From positions 41,011 through 105,010 of the forward strand of contig NZ_CAMHSK010000009.1 in assembly GCF_946187725.1 (NCBI RefSeq): a DNA stretch of 64,000 nt, written 5' to 3'. A program made the translations under genes and the position numbers. The stretch comes from an uncultured Treponema sp. (GTDB lineage Bacteria; Spirochaetota; Spirochaetia; Treponematales; Treponemataceae). This document shows, piece by piece, positions 36,149-47,600 of the stretch. The notes beneath the pieces were generated by a model. That model was not told the DNA's origin. It worked only from the letters and a program-made list of their open reading frames with translations, and did no database searches. Numbering within the stretch: position 1 is the first letter of the stretch; every line of letters starts with the position of its first letter.

Positions 36149-36697
36149 TTACCTGTGAGTTGCAGTAGAAATGATTTTGTATAAATCTTTATGTGCTTTT
36201 AATTGTTCGAGCAAATTCTTGAACATATAGGCTTCATGATAGTTTGTCTTTTCTTGAATCATCAGTAATTTTGCAAGCAGAATCAAAAATTTGATACTAT
36301 ACTCACCGTATCCTGCCAAATCCTGATACAGAACAGCCTTATTATTAACTTCATCAAGTAATTTATTTGCTTCTAACAATTCAGAGCGTTCATTTTCTGA
36401 TAACAAAGGAGTTACGGAATTCCAATAGTGTAGTAAGAAGTCTAGGAATCTATTAGTTGCCTCTGGATTTTCATGTTGCTTAATCAAAATATCAACTGCC
36501 CAATGTATATGTTTTGGAGTTCTTGCTCGTGTCCACTCACCATTTATCAACTGTTTGTAGCGAACAAGCATATCAAATTGTGATAAAGTGCCTTGGTAAA
36601 TTCCAATTTGAAAATGGTCATTTACAGGAAATTGTGTAAGCAAAGAAAGAGCAACTCCATTCAAACTTATTGTTTTAGGCATTTCTCTTGTATTCAA
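36149..36697 (-). CDS. Hypothetical protein of the DpnII-type RM operon
   Basis: A 182-residue protein I do not recognise. It looks helical and soluble, with a Leu- and Lys-rich C-terminal half. TAGGAG formed at the nuclease gene's TAG stop precedes a TTG at 36697 by 6 nt; a later ATG at 36682 is possible but has a weaker site. It lies between the nuclease and second methylase genes, a position with no protein in the classic three-gene DpnII operon, and is coupled to both. A role as controller, specificity helper or unrelated passenger is unproven. Its base composition matches the AT-rich island. Confidence 0.7.
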   Translation of the reverse strand: MNTREMPKTISLNGVALSLLTQFPVNDHFQIGIYQGTLSQFDMLVRYKQLINGEWTRARTPKHIHWAVDILIKQHENPEATNRFLDFLLHYWNSVTPLLSENERSELLEANKLLDEVNNKAVLYQDLAGYGEYSIKFLILLAKLLMIQEKTNYHEAYMFKNLLEQLKAHKDLYKIISTATHR

Positions 36698-36706
36698 TTT
36701 TCTCTC

Positions 36707-37567
36707 CTATATAAAAACTTTTTCCATCACGCCATATTCCATATCTTGTATACAATAGATATGCTCCATAACATCAAAGGTTTCTTCCAGGTTGTGACGG
36801 GCACTTGTCCAGCCGTTGCCGTCTGTAAACCAAACAAAAGTAACTCCGTCAATTGTGGCGACCTCTTGAGCAAGTGTTTTATAACTGCGTGCTGTTTCAT
36901 TCAGTTTTGAGCCGCCACTGCCATAGAAATTCGTTTCAATCACATATATTTGATTTTCTGTTTTTACGACATAATCAAAGCGTTTTTCCATTTTGCCTTG
37001 ATTCGAAATTGCAGACAAATCAACTTTCCATTTTTCAGAGATTTCATGTATGTACATTTCTTTGAAGTAATTTTTATCTTTTACAAATCCTGCTTTTTGA
37101 ATGTATGACTCGACCAAGTCTTCCATCAAGTGTCCGCCTCGATTTTTGCGACCGTTTGAATCTAAGCCAGTTTCAACACCTGTGACATAATCAAGCAGAT
37201 TTCCGATAAGATGATTTTGAAGCAAATCGAAAAGTCCTGATTTTTCCATAAAAGTTGAATAGTCAGAAACTGTTTGTATTGATTTTGTAAACTCAAAAAC
37301 TTTACTTCCGTTTTCATCCGAAACTGCGATTTCTGTATTGCGTACAGCAAGTAAAATCGGGATACATTTTACTGTTTCAGGGTACTTCTGAAGAATCTTT
37401 TCAAAATCGGCTTTTATGTTTTTTGAACCGATTAGAGAATTAAGAATGTTCAACTCAATTTTGATATTCTCAACATTGCCGTAGACTTTTTCAAAATCCA
37501 CATAATATGAATAAGTTGCAATGCTGTCACGGAAGGTTGAAAGCCATTTTGTAAAATCGCGTTTCAT
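36707..37567 (-). CDS. dpnB: DpnII/MboI-family type II restriction endonuclease
   Basis: A 286-residue nuclease resembling R.DpnII/R.MboI, which cleave unmethylated GATC. The core FDYVV...YVIETNFYGSGGSKLNE (about 205-240) contains the acid-strand-acid arrangement of this endonuclease fold, and GRKNRGGHLMEDLVESY (about 148-164) is a family-like segment. TAGGAG from the Dam gene's TAG stop lies 7 nt before the ATG, coupling the genes. Function follows from the adjacent Dam-type and DpnA-type methylases. Cleavage specificity is inferred, not tested. Confidence 0.88.
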   Translation of the reverse strand: MKRDFTKWLSTFRDSIATYSYYVDFEKVYGNVENIKIELNILNSLIGSKNIKADFEKILQKYPETVKCIPILLAVRNTEIAVSDENGSKVFEFTKSIQTVSDYSTFMEKSGLFDLLQNHLIGNLLDYVTGVETGLDSNGRKNRGGHLMEDLVESYIQKAGFVKDKNYFKEMYIHEISEKWKVDLSAISNQGKMEKRFDYVVKTENQIYVIETNFYGSGGSKLNETARSYKTLAQEVATIDGVTFVWFTDGNGWTSARHNLEETFDVMEHIYCIQDMEYGVMEKVFI

Positions 37568-37577
37568 TGAGTTTCTC

Positions 37578-38468
37578 CTAAAATATGCTCGCTATATTGC
37601 TGATTAAAAGTTCATTAATTACTCCGCGTTTTTTTGCATTTGAATTTATCATCCGTGAAGCAGATACTCGCTTAATTTTAAATTGTGAATATAAATCATC
37701 AAAGAAATTATCATTTTCGTTTGCGTTTTTAGGGTCAGAATTACTTGCAAGAACCATAGCACCTTTATTTGATATTTCTGTAATAAAGTTGCCTAGTTCA
37801 ATCTGTTCTTTGTCTGAAAAACCTGTTTCTGAATAAGATGTGAAAGCTGCGGTTTGTGTTAATGGGCGATACGGTGGATCGATATATACGAATGTATCAG
37901 AATCTATAAAATCTTTACATCCTTTATAATCACCGACTTTCATTTCTACATTCTGCAATAAATTTGAGCAAGCTCTTAAATTATCTTCATCACATAAAAG
38001 CGGATTTTTTGCGTTATTAAAAGGAACATTAAAAAGACCTTTTGAATTTACACGGTATAAGCCATTAAAACATGTTTTATTAAGAAAAACAAATAAAACA
38101 GCTTTTTCAAGGTTTTCAGAGTCATTGCCATTTACTTTAAGTTCGTTGTATCGATTGCGTTTTTCATAGAAAAAATCTTTATTTTCTTCTACTGAATGAT
38201 TTTTATAAATTGACTGAATTTCTGAAAGCTGAGAAATCAAAACTTCGCAATTATTCTTTATTTGGGAATATGTATTTATAAGTTCTTTATTTATGTCGTT
38301 GATTAAAATTTCTTCAGGCTGAAATGTATTAAGCACATCAAAAAGTACTGCACCGCCACCAACAAAAGGCTCGCAATACTTTTCAATTTTTGAAGGATAT
38401 TTTTCGCGGATTTCATCAAGTAATTGGCTTTTCCCACCAACCCATTTAATAAACGGCTTTGCCAACAT
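37578..38468 (-). CDS. dpnM: Dam/DpnM-type adenine-N6 DNA methyltransferase (GATC)
   Basis: A 296-residue alpha-class N6-adenine methyltransferase. The N-terminus PFIKWVGGKSQLLDEI and EPFVGGGAVLFDVL are AdoMet motifs, and YIDPPYRPL is the catalytic motif; the order matches Dam and DpnM. The ATG at 38468 starts the conserved region; a longer frame to 38603 only translates the tandem repeats. A TATAAT box 9 nt before the ATG and no Shine-Dalgarno suggest a leaderless message. First gene of the operon (methylase, nuclease, unknown, second methylase). Confidence 0.93.
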   Translation of the reverse strand: MLAKPFIKWVGGKSQLLDEIREKYPSKIEKYCEPFVGGGAVLFDVLNTFQPEEILINDINKELINTYSQIKNNCEVLISQLSEIQSIYKNHSVEENKDFFYEKRNRYNELKVNGNDSENLEKAVLFVFLNKTCFNGLYRVNSKGLFNVPFNNAKNPLLCDEDNLRACSNLLQNVEMKVGDYKGCKDFIDSDTFVYIDPPYRPLTQTAAFTSYSETGFSDKEQIELGNFITEISNKGAMVLASNSDPKNANENDNFFDDLYSQFKIKRVSASRMINSNAKKRGVINELLISNIASIF

Positions 38469-38477
38469 AATCAATAG

Positions 38478-38483
38478 ATTATA
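38478..38483 (-). promoter_or_regulatory. -10 box of the RM operon
   Basis: Consensus TATAAT on the minus strand (38483-38478), ending 9 nt before the dpnM ATG at 38468. No convincing -35 at the normal distance was found, so this is weaker than the other promoters. Confidence 0.45.
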
Positions 38484-38525
38484 CTCTGGTTTAACGAAAG
38501 TTTCTACTAATTCTTGGCAATAGTA

Positions 38526-38683
38526 GTAAAATCCTATTGCTACAATATCGTAAAAGCACAGCAATACTCGTGCGTAAGTACAGTAATGCTTATGTGTAAG
38601 CATTGCCGTACTCGTGCGAAAGTATTACTGTTCTTTTATGTAAGCATTGCTATGCTTCTGTAAAAGTATTGCCGTGAATTGAC
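38526..38683. repeat. Degenerate 22-24 nt tandem repeat array
   Basis: Seven consecutive units (starts 38526, 38550, 38574, 38596, 38618, 38640, 38662) share a 'GTAAGyATTGCyGT...' pattern with 22-nt period, the first two being 24 nt. Alternate units form dyads, for example a perfect AATGCTTA/TAAGCATT stem at 38585-38604. It sits between the giant gene's 3' end and dpnM. There are no unique spacers, so it is not CRISPR. Confidence 0.75.
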
Positions 38684-38686
38684 GAT

Positions 38687-41600
38687 TTACTTCATCTGGG
38701 CGGTTTCGATGTAACCGCCTGAGCCTTTGGTTATGGCGTAGCCGAGGATTGGGTTCATTGTACCGTTGCCCCAGATTGTTCCATTTTCGTTTCCTGAACT
38801 TGTTGTACCGACTGTTCCGTCAGTTTTTGTCGAAGCGATGAGATTTCCAGAAGAATCTTTCCATACACCAACATTAATATGATCTATGGAAATCTTGCTG
38901 TTGCTAGGAATTATGCTTACTTCCCAGTTTTCAGTAAAGTTTTCATCGTCGGCACCGGTAATATCATCTGCCGATGCGATTGATTCTGTTCCTGCCCAGT
39001 AGGCAACTTTTGGACGGGCACAACTGCTTCCATAGTAACTGATGTACGGAACAGGCTTTTCATCTTTTAGTGCGACATCAATGTTAAGTTCTGTACCAAC
39101 AATTCCGTAAGAATCAACAATACACTTCTTTGCCCCATCTGGATCTTCTGGATTACTAATATAAGCATACCAGACATCAGCATTTGCATTGTCATAACAT
39201 GCGATATGAACTTTGCCTTTGCTGTCAAGAACAACCTTACAATGTTCACCAATACCGTTTCCTTCTCCGAAGATTGCTACAGGTTTGTGCCAGCCGGTCG
39301 CACTCTGAGAGAATGAATCTATACCGCTGGATGTACCATCATTATTTTTTCTATAATAGTTGTTACCCTTATAAGTTGGTGCCGTAATTTTTTGCGGCGC
39401 CTTATTGTATGAATAGAGCATTTGATTGTTTGTAGCATCGTACCAGACTGCTACAACAAGATCGTCTGTAAAGTTTACAGGTTCTTCTTCTGTTCCGATA
39501 TTGTAAGTTTCACCTCCCTGATATTTTGCGGCAATACTTACATACTGACCTGCATATACAGGCTTATTATCACGAGTCATTACAGCGGTATTTGCAGTAT
39601 ATTTAGAAGATGTACCACTTCCAGGAACAAATGTCCATTTATCCTTTGTCTGCCCTGCAATCAAAGAAACATATTCCAATGTGTATGGCAAGTCTATAAC
39701 CTTCTTTGATTTTGTTAGTGAAACTGTACCTTTAGTATTATCGTTTCCACCTTCGGCATCTGGCTTACCATAATAATCTACAAAAAGATCATTAGCATCA
39801 TTACTACGAACCAATTTATCAGAATTCGAGAAAATACCCCATTTGAAACGAATTTCATCATTTATGGCATCATAGTAAGCAAGGTAAACATTCGTACTTG
39901 TGGCAGATTCACTTGCAACTGTTGTTGCTATCGAAGGTGACTGTATTCGTTGTTTATGAATATTGTTTCCACTCCAGTTTGAACCATCGGTACTGTCTGA
40001 TTGTCCTATCAGTTCTATTCTTAACTGTCCCTGGCCTCTGTTATGGCCATACTTATCTGTATCTCCACCTTCGCCCCATCTACTTGTAAATATAGCAAAT
40101 GAATCGGCACTTGGCTGATCATTTATATCACCACCTGCGGCTGTACCAAATGAATTACCGTTTGCATCATATGCAAAGCCTACACTTGTCCAGAAATCAA
40201 CACCACCTTCCCAATTCAAATATGATTTTCCTAAACTTCCCATGCTGAAATTCAATGGACCATTAGCAAACGCAAAACCTACCTGTTTGTTATATGGGTT
40301 AATTGCCATTACGGGCTGACTTAAAGGTCCGCTTTTCGGTTTTCCTGCTTCTGAATCAATCCCCCACACATCCAGCACGACATCATCCGTCAGGTTGTTG
40401 TTATTATCTCCGTTCGGCTGGCGGTTGTAGAAGTTTCCGTCTTTGTAGGTGCTGCCTGTGCTGGTTACGCTTTGGGTGGCCTCGTATGCTTTACCGTATG
40501 CGCCGTTATTGTTCTTGTTGTTGAGAGACTCAACTGTACCGACTTTTACGGATACTTCACCAGAAGTGAATTCCGAGATTGCACCTACACTGTAAACTTT
40601 TCCGGTCGGAGCGGCACTTCCTGCGTACCATTTGAGGCCTGTGAGTGCTGTGATTTCTATTTCTTCACTGAGTGCGGCGGTTTGGGGTGTAGTCTGTTTG
40701 TCGCACAATGTTCCGCCTGCAAGGTTGAATCCGTAGATATAGATTGTTTCCGTTGAGGCGACTGGGTAGTGGCCGAGGGCGGTTCTGTCGTAAACGCTGG
40801 AGTTGTTCTTCTTGAGGCTTGAAAGGCCGGTCTTGACTCCCGCGATGTACGGCACGACATCCATCTGATAAATCGGATAGTTCGTTGTTCCGTCGGTTAC
40901 TTTGCGTTTGCCCTCTTCAATTCCTGGTGGAACGATGCAACTTGTTGTTGTTTCATCATCTGTTCCGGCATTAGTAATTTTAGAAATCATTGTTGTTTTT
41001 CCAGCTGCATCAGTTGCGAGGACTGTGAGTTTTACATCAGTTGCGGCTGTAGTCTTGATTTGTTCGGTGTCAATGTCGAGAGTCCAGTAAATTTTGTGTC
41101 CTTTCTGGCTGAAATAAACTGAATCATCGAAATTGCCTGTTGAATCAGCTGTTTTATCGACTACTTTGAATTCATAACCGTTGTTGACCATAGTTTTTTC
41201 AGCGACTTTCCAAACCATTTCTTTTGAAGCGGCATTTGAGTCTTTTAGTTCGTAAGATGCGATTTCAACCTCTGCGTCTGATTCTCCAACGATAAAGTCA
41301 CCGAATTTAATCTTTATCTTCGAAAGTCTTCTATTATCATATGCAGTTCCTGTGAATCGAATCTTACCAGAAACTTTCGGGTCGTCGTCATATTCTGCGT
41401 TCTTTGCTGATTCTTCGGCTGCTTTATTGTCCGTATAAGCCTTTGTCGTCTTCCAATCATCTTCAAGTTCAATGTGACCTTTCAAATCTGCGGCACTAGA
41501 AGCACTTTCAGAGCCATAAACTGAGTTATTTTTTAAGCTCTTCCAGTAGAACGGATTTACAACAACGGTCGGCGGAAGTTTGTCACCTTGTTCAATAGTG

Positions 41601-44600
41601 AAATTCTTGACATAAAGGACTGCGTTCAGAGAGTTAGTGCCTTGTGTTGTCTCTTCGGTTGAATCCCAGAATGTGAAACTCATTCCTTTGTTTTCGCCAT
41701 CTTCCCCGAGTGAACCCGCACCTATTGTAAACGCGTGCATTTGAGTGTTTGTGCTAGAAGCTGCGAAAGTTCCCGCAACATTTCCTGTGAAGGTTGAGAT
41801 TCCGTTTTCACTTGCAATTGTTATGTTTTGGTCAGAAGAAATCAAAACATTAGAAACTGTAGCTGCTACTGGGGTCGCGCTTGTTGCAGTCGTGCTCAAA
41901 ACCATTCCGATATCACCATTTCCGCCTGTAAATTCAGGGATTACGGCAAGTCCGTTCTTGATTTTGAAGACACCGTTCTGATATTTTGCTGTTCCGTCTG
42001 ACAGCTCTGCGGTGAAATCAAGCGTGTAAGCTGACTGAGTATTTCCTTCTGCTCCAAGAATGTCGTATTCTACGATTTCAGAAAGGCTGTCGGAATTCGT
42101 GAATTTATCATCGCCCGAAAGGTCTGTTCCGAGGAAGACTTTTGCCAGTCGCGGAGCGTTATTCGTAATGGTTGTATTGATTGCCTTTTCGGCAACATTT
42201 CCTGCGTTGTCGAAGGCGAGAATCACGAGGGAAACCGGGCCATCGCTCATGTTCGTAGAGTGAATTGTTGCATCCCATGTCCAGGTTTTGCCGCTTTTAC
42301 TGAATGATTCTGGCATTCCGTCGCCGTCATCACTTGTATTTTCGAAGGTGAAGTCTTTTCCTGAATAGCTTGCGACTTTTTCTGTTGCGCTGTTGTCAAT
42401 CACCTGTGCAATCGGGAAGTAAGCGTCAAAGCTTGTTGTTTTAGCGGCCGCAAGAGCTGGAGTGAAGGTGATGGTTTTTCCTTCGATTTTTGAAATTCTA
42501 TGGAGAATTCCATCGATTTCAACTACACCGCCTCGCCTTACATGAGAATCATAAGCAGATTCTGTCTCGTCCAATGTAAAGGTGTCTGTTGTGGCTGTAC
42601 CGCTGTATTTCTTTGCGTAGAGATAGAATTTTTTATCCCCCTGAGTAAATTCGCGTGCTGTAAGGTCAGACATTTTAACCTTAGCGTCAGCCGGTGAAGT
42701 TGTAATCATCGGATCCATGACGATTTCTGTTCCGATTGGATCTTTTGTAATTTTGTCTTTTCTCATGTAGTAGAAAAGAATATGCTCAACGCCTGAGCCT
42801 TCGTCCGTAGAAGAGCCTGAAAGTACGAAGCGATAGTTTGAATCTTCAATTGAAGAGAATTTTGCGTCGGTAAATAGAGTTCCGTTTGCCTTGAGTGTAT
42901 CAAGAGTCGGAGCGGTTTCATCAATCTTGAATTCGAATGACTGTTTTGAACTATGGTCAGTATCAGTTGCTTCGATTGTAAACTTTACGCTTTCCGAATC
43001 TTTTGGAATCGGAATATAAAGACGGACACCTTTTTTGTTTGTAGAAGTGTCGGTTACATTTTTTTCAACAAAGTAGTCATCTACATCACTAAGTGCTTGC
43101 GAAGCCCCATCCTTGAAGACAGAATAGCCTGTAACACTAGTTTCATCGAGCAAGGTCGCAACGAGTGTCCAGTTTCCGCGAAGGTACATGTCATCTTCGT
43201 AAGTCTGGCTTGAAGTGTATGTGGTTGTCGGAAGAGCCGTGAGTGCAGAAGTTCCGTTTCCGTACTGATTTATGGCAGGTATGATTACAGGAGCCGTGTC
43301 GTCAATATGAATTGCGATTAAATTGTCTCCGCTCGTCCATGCACCGAATTTAGCATCAGCATTTACGCCGCACGCACGGAGAGTGATATTTGTTGTTTCA
43401 TTTTCAGGCGGATTAAGTTCTCTGTCGCCATTGAGCTTGATATTCCATGAGGCCGTTCCTGTTGCTTCGATTCCCCACCATGCGTCTAAGGCAGCTTTTG
43501 TAGCAAATCCGAATTGCTTGGCCTGTTCATCAGTTGTAATGGATACAGTGCTTCCTTTTATTGCATTGATTACATCTTGTGCGCTTACAATCGTGTAGCC
43601 GTAAGTGTTCTTTGCTTTGTATGAGTCTGTTCCGCTTTCTGAAGCTGTATAGGTTCCTGTAAAGCCTGCATTTTCATCTGCAATCTGATAGTAAATTGCC
43701 CTTACGCTTGTGGTTCCAGACGGGATTTCAGCAGTACCTGTCGCGCGGATTGTTCCGCCGAGGATTGCATATTGTTCCGAAGCGCTCTTGTAGTTTTCTT
43801 TTGTCGGATATGTGAATTCAACCTTTGGCTTATCATTGTCTGGATTGTGCCTGATGAAGAAGTCTGTATAAACGGAAGAATTGCCCAAAGCATCTGTCGC
43901 CATGAAGTAAACCGGGAGATAGAAAACTCCGCTTGTCGCGCAGTCGGCATTTGTTGCAAAAGCAGCCTTGTCATAAGCGGCAAAAAGCGGATTTCCTGCT
44001 ACGAATTTGTGTTCATCCGGGTTAGAATTTTTTGTGTCATATTTGCCATCGAAATCAAACTGCCATGCACTGGCCGAAGAACCTGTCGCAAGTGAAGAAA
44101 CTCCGCCGTTCCAGTTGAGACCTTTATAATATGCGATTTTGTATTGTTCTGATTCTGCGGCACTTGTTTCGTCGTTTGTCGGAACAAGCCACTGGATGTT
44201 TGCAGTTCCCGCGCCGCCTTGGTCTGTGGCGGTTCCCGTGATTTCAACCGAGCCGGTAACTTCTGTGCCTGATACAGGTGTTCGTATTGCGATTTCAGGT
44301 GATGAATTGTCCACGAGGAAGGTTGCGTTTCCGTTTCCAACAAGGCCGAGTTTGTCATATGGAATGACTTTAATCGTGACATTGCCGCTCGGAATTGAAG
44401 AGAAGTCAATTGGCTCAGTTGTCCAAGCTGCTTCTGTCTTTTCGGTAGCGCCATCTTTTGCGTATTCTGTAAAAGTGCCCTTCACTTCATAAGTGCTGTC
44501 TGCGATTGCATCTGAGTCTTTTGAGCGGAGTTTTAGCGTGTGTTCGGCATTGCCTGAATCTTTGTATGTGATTTCGAGTGCGATTCCGTCGATTCCGCTT

Positions 44601-47600
44601 GCGTCGCTTGCTGAAATCTTGAAACGGGCTTGCTGCTTTTCTGTTCCACCGACGATGTAGCTTGCGTTTACGCCTTCATATTCGGTGTATTCGCTCGTTC
44701 CTTCTTTTAAGCCACCGTTTTCACTGCCGTTTGATTTGTATGCGAGGGCTTGAATGTCAACGACTGTCGGTGAGCTTGAATCAGAACGGTAAGTGAATGC
44801 AGCCGCATTTTCTGAATCAGCAAGGTCTGTGTTGTTTACCTTGACTTTTGGAATGTTGAGATAATCAGTTACAGAGTTTTTAGATTGATATGTCGTGTAG
44901 AATTCTGTTCCTTTTGAATCTTTTACATAAATATAGAAAGATTTTTGTGCGTCAACATTCTTTCCTGCAGTAGCATCGGCTGAAGGGGTGAAAGTGACTG
45001 TTCCTTCTGTTGTATTGTATTCTGAGTTTGTAGGTGCAGTTTCAGTTCCTGTGAAAGGTGTTTCTGAAATGTAGACCTTATCAATTCCGTCATCATCGCT
45101 CACCGTTGCAATCACCTGAGACTTCGTGCCGTATTTGAGGACGAATCGGTCTTGTGCAGAAGAACCCAAATCCGTGAGGTTCGTGATTTTGATAACAGGG
45201 CGGTCATCGTTCTGGGCGATTGTGTAGGTCTTTTCTTCTGATTTTGAGTTTCCTGCCTTGTCGTAAGCCGTCACTCGTATTTTGAGCGGTTTTTCTGTTG
45301 AGTCCGGGGCATAATCGCTCGTGAAAGTGTCTAATTCGACAGTCCAAACCCCTGTGTCAGCGTTATAGACTGAAGCATTTGTGGTGCCGTCTGCGTTCTT
45401 TGTGGAAGCAAGTTCAGTATAATCGCCATAGGTCACGGTTTCGCCATTTTTAGTGCCTGTGACCGCTTTGATAACAGCATAGTCGAATCCGCCTGCATCA
45501 GAAGCAGAGCCTTCGATTGTAATCGTTTTGTTTACTCGTGAAGCCGTTGGCGAAGTGATTGTTACAACTGGATCTGCTTTATCAATCTGAATCGTTGCGA
45601 TTGTGTCTGTGTAAGAATTGCCCGCAACATCCCTGAATGTGCCGTTGATTGTGTGCACGCCGTCTGAAAGCGCACTAAGAGCCTCTTTTGAAAGGGTGAG
45701 CGTGAATGCTTTGGTATGATTGTCGGCTTCCTCGTCTGCGTCATAAGAAATCGCACCTATTAGTGCTGAAATTGAAGAGGTATCGATTCCAGAGAAGTCA
45801 GCCTGATCAGAAATCGTTCCTGTTATGGAAATAGCTTTTTTGGCATTAGAGAGAAGTGGAATAGCCGTGCTCTTTTCTGAATCCCAAAGTGCCACTGAAT
45901 TTGCTGCATCTTCGACTTTGTAAGCAATCGAGTTATGGTTTAGAGCAGGGGCTTCTGTATCAATGTTGATTACAAAATTGCCTGAAGATGAAGAGTTTCC
46001 TGCTTCATCCCGCGCCGTGAATTTGATTTGTGCTCCGTTTGTAAAGCCTGTTAGCTCTGAGCTGAATTTTGAATAGCCTGTCGCACTGTTCGGAATGATT
46101 GTGCCAGAAACAGCAGATTCCGAAGATGAAGACGGGCTAATCGTGTAGTCGATGATTTTGATTCCGCTTCCAGAAGCTGATTCGCTGAAATATCCGGAGA
46201 AGGCGAGCGTGTCAGTCTGTGAAACCTTGTACCAATTGCTTGTCGCGTAAACTTTTCCGCCTACGATGAAGTTTTTGTCCGCGTCCGTGTACCAGACTGG
46301 GGCAGTCGTATCAATCAGTACATTTACGCTCTTTGTGCTTTGATTTCCTGCGACATCTGTTGCCGTGATTGTGAATACCCATTTTCCGTCATTATCATGG
46401 TTTGCCGGTGCGAGAACTTTGAAAGACCATTCGCTAGATTCAAGTGGGCTTCCAGCTCCAAGGCTCGGCAAATCTGAAAGCACATTCGCTAAATTAGTGA
46501 CCTGAGTACCGTTCTTTGTGGCCGTGACGACAAATGCGTTTTGTGAGGCAAGTCCGTAGGTGTCAGAGATCTTGCCTTTGACAGTGACCGTTTCATTGCT
46601 TCCTGTTGAAGAAACATCAACTGACTGACCTTCAACTTCTTTTGTGACGGAAATTGAATCATCGAAGAGAGGGGCCTTTGTGTCAACGAAGACTGTGAGC
46701 GAATCGCTGTTTAGAGAGTTGCCGTTCGTGTCGGTCGCGGTCACGAAGATTGTGTTTTCTCCTTCGGCGAACACGACGCTTGCCGTGTATGTGCCTGTCT
46801 GACCGGCTTCATTTGTTCCCTCTGCAGAAGAAAGTGACATTGCCTTTGCGGTGCCGCCATTGAGCGTGTAAGTGAGGTTTCCGACTCCAGAAACTGCATC
46901 GCTTGCCTTTGCCTGAATTGTAAGGACTGTTGTATCATAGTATTTAAAGTCTGATTTTCGCTGTGTCGTGATTTTTAGGTTTTCTGCAAATTCAGGCGGA
47001 ATGCTGTCACAGAAGAAGCTGATTTCGTCTGTCGATTTTTCGTTATCGAGATAGTCTTTTGCCGTGACTTTGATGCTTAGATGACCTTGCTTTGAAATGT
47101 TTGCGTTTGCAGTCCATTTTCCGCTTTCGACCAGTGCAGTGCCTGAATCAATCTGCTCTTCGCCCATCTTGATTTCATAGTCAACTTCCTGAACGCCTGT
47201 TCCGTCATCAAAGGCCGTACCGCTGATTGCTACTGATGCCGCATTTCCGCCATTTTCTGGCTTGAAGTTTTCGCCGGATGCAGGTTTAACGACCGTAACT
47301 GTTGGAGCTGTGCGGTCAACCTGAACGATGAATGAATAGTCCGCCTTATTGCCCGCATTATCTGTTGCCGAAAGCTTGTATGTGTAGATTCCGTCTGCCA
47401 AATCGGCTGTCTCTGGTGAAGTGAAGCTCCAATTAATAGAAGAAATTCCTGCTTCTGTTGAATTGATTACAGAAGCCGTAAAATCTCTTGCTTGTTCGCC
47501 CTGTTTTGTTTCGGTGAATTTTATGTCACTTGTATTGAATTTGAATGAATCGCTTATTGTTCCGCTGATTGTGAACTTTTCGCTTGCAATGTAAGTCGTT

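Noticed and set aside
38469..38603. 45-residue N-terminal extension of the Dam-type methylase
   Set aside because: It only translates the tandem repeat array; the conserved Dam N-terminus starts at the ATG at 38468.
38526..38683. CRISPR array
   Set aside because: Units are contiguous and degenerate with no unique spacers, and no cas genes lie nearby.
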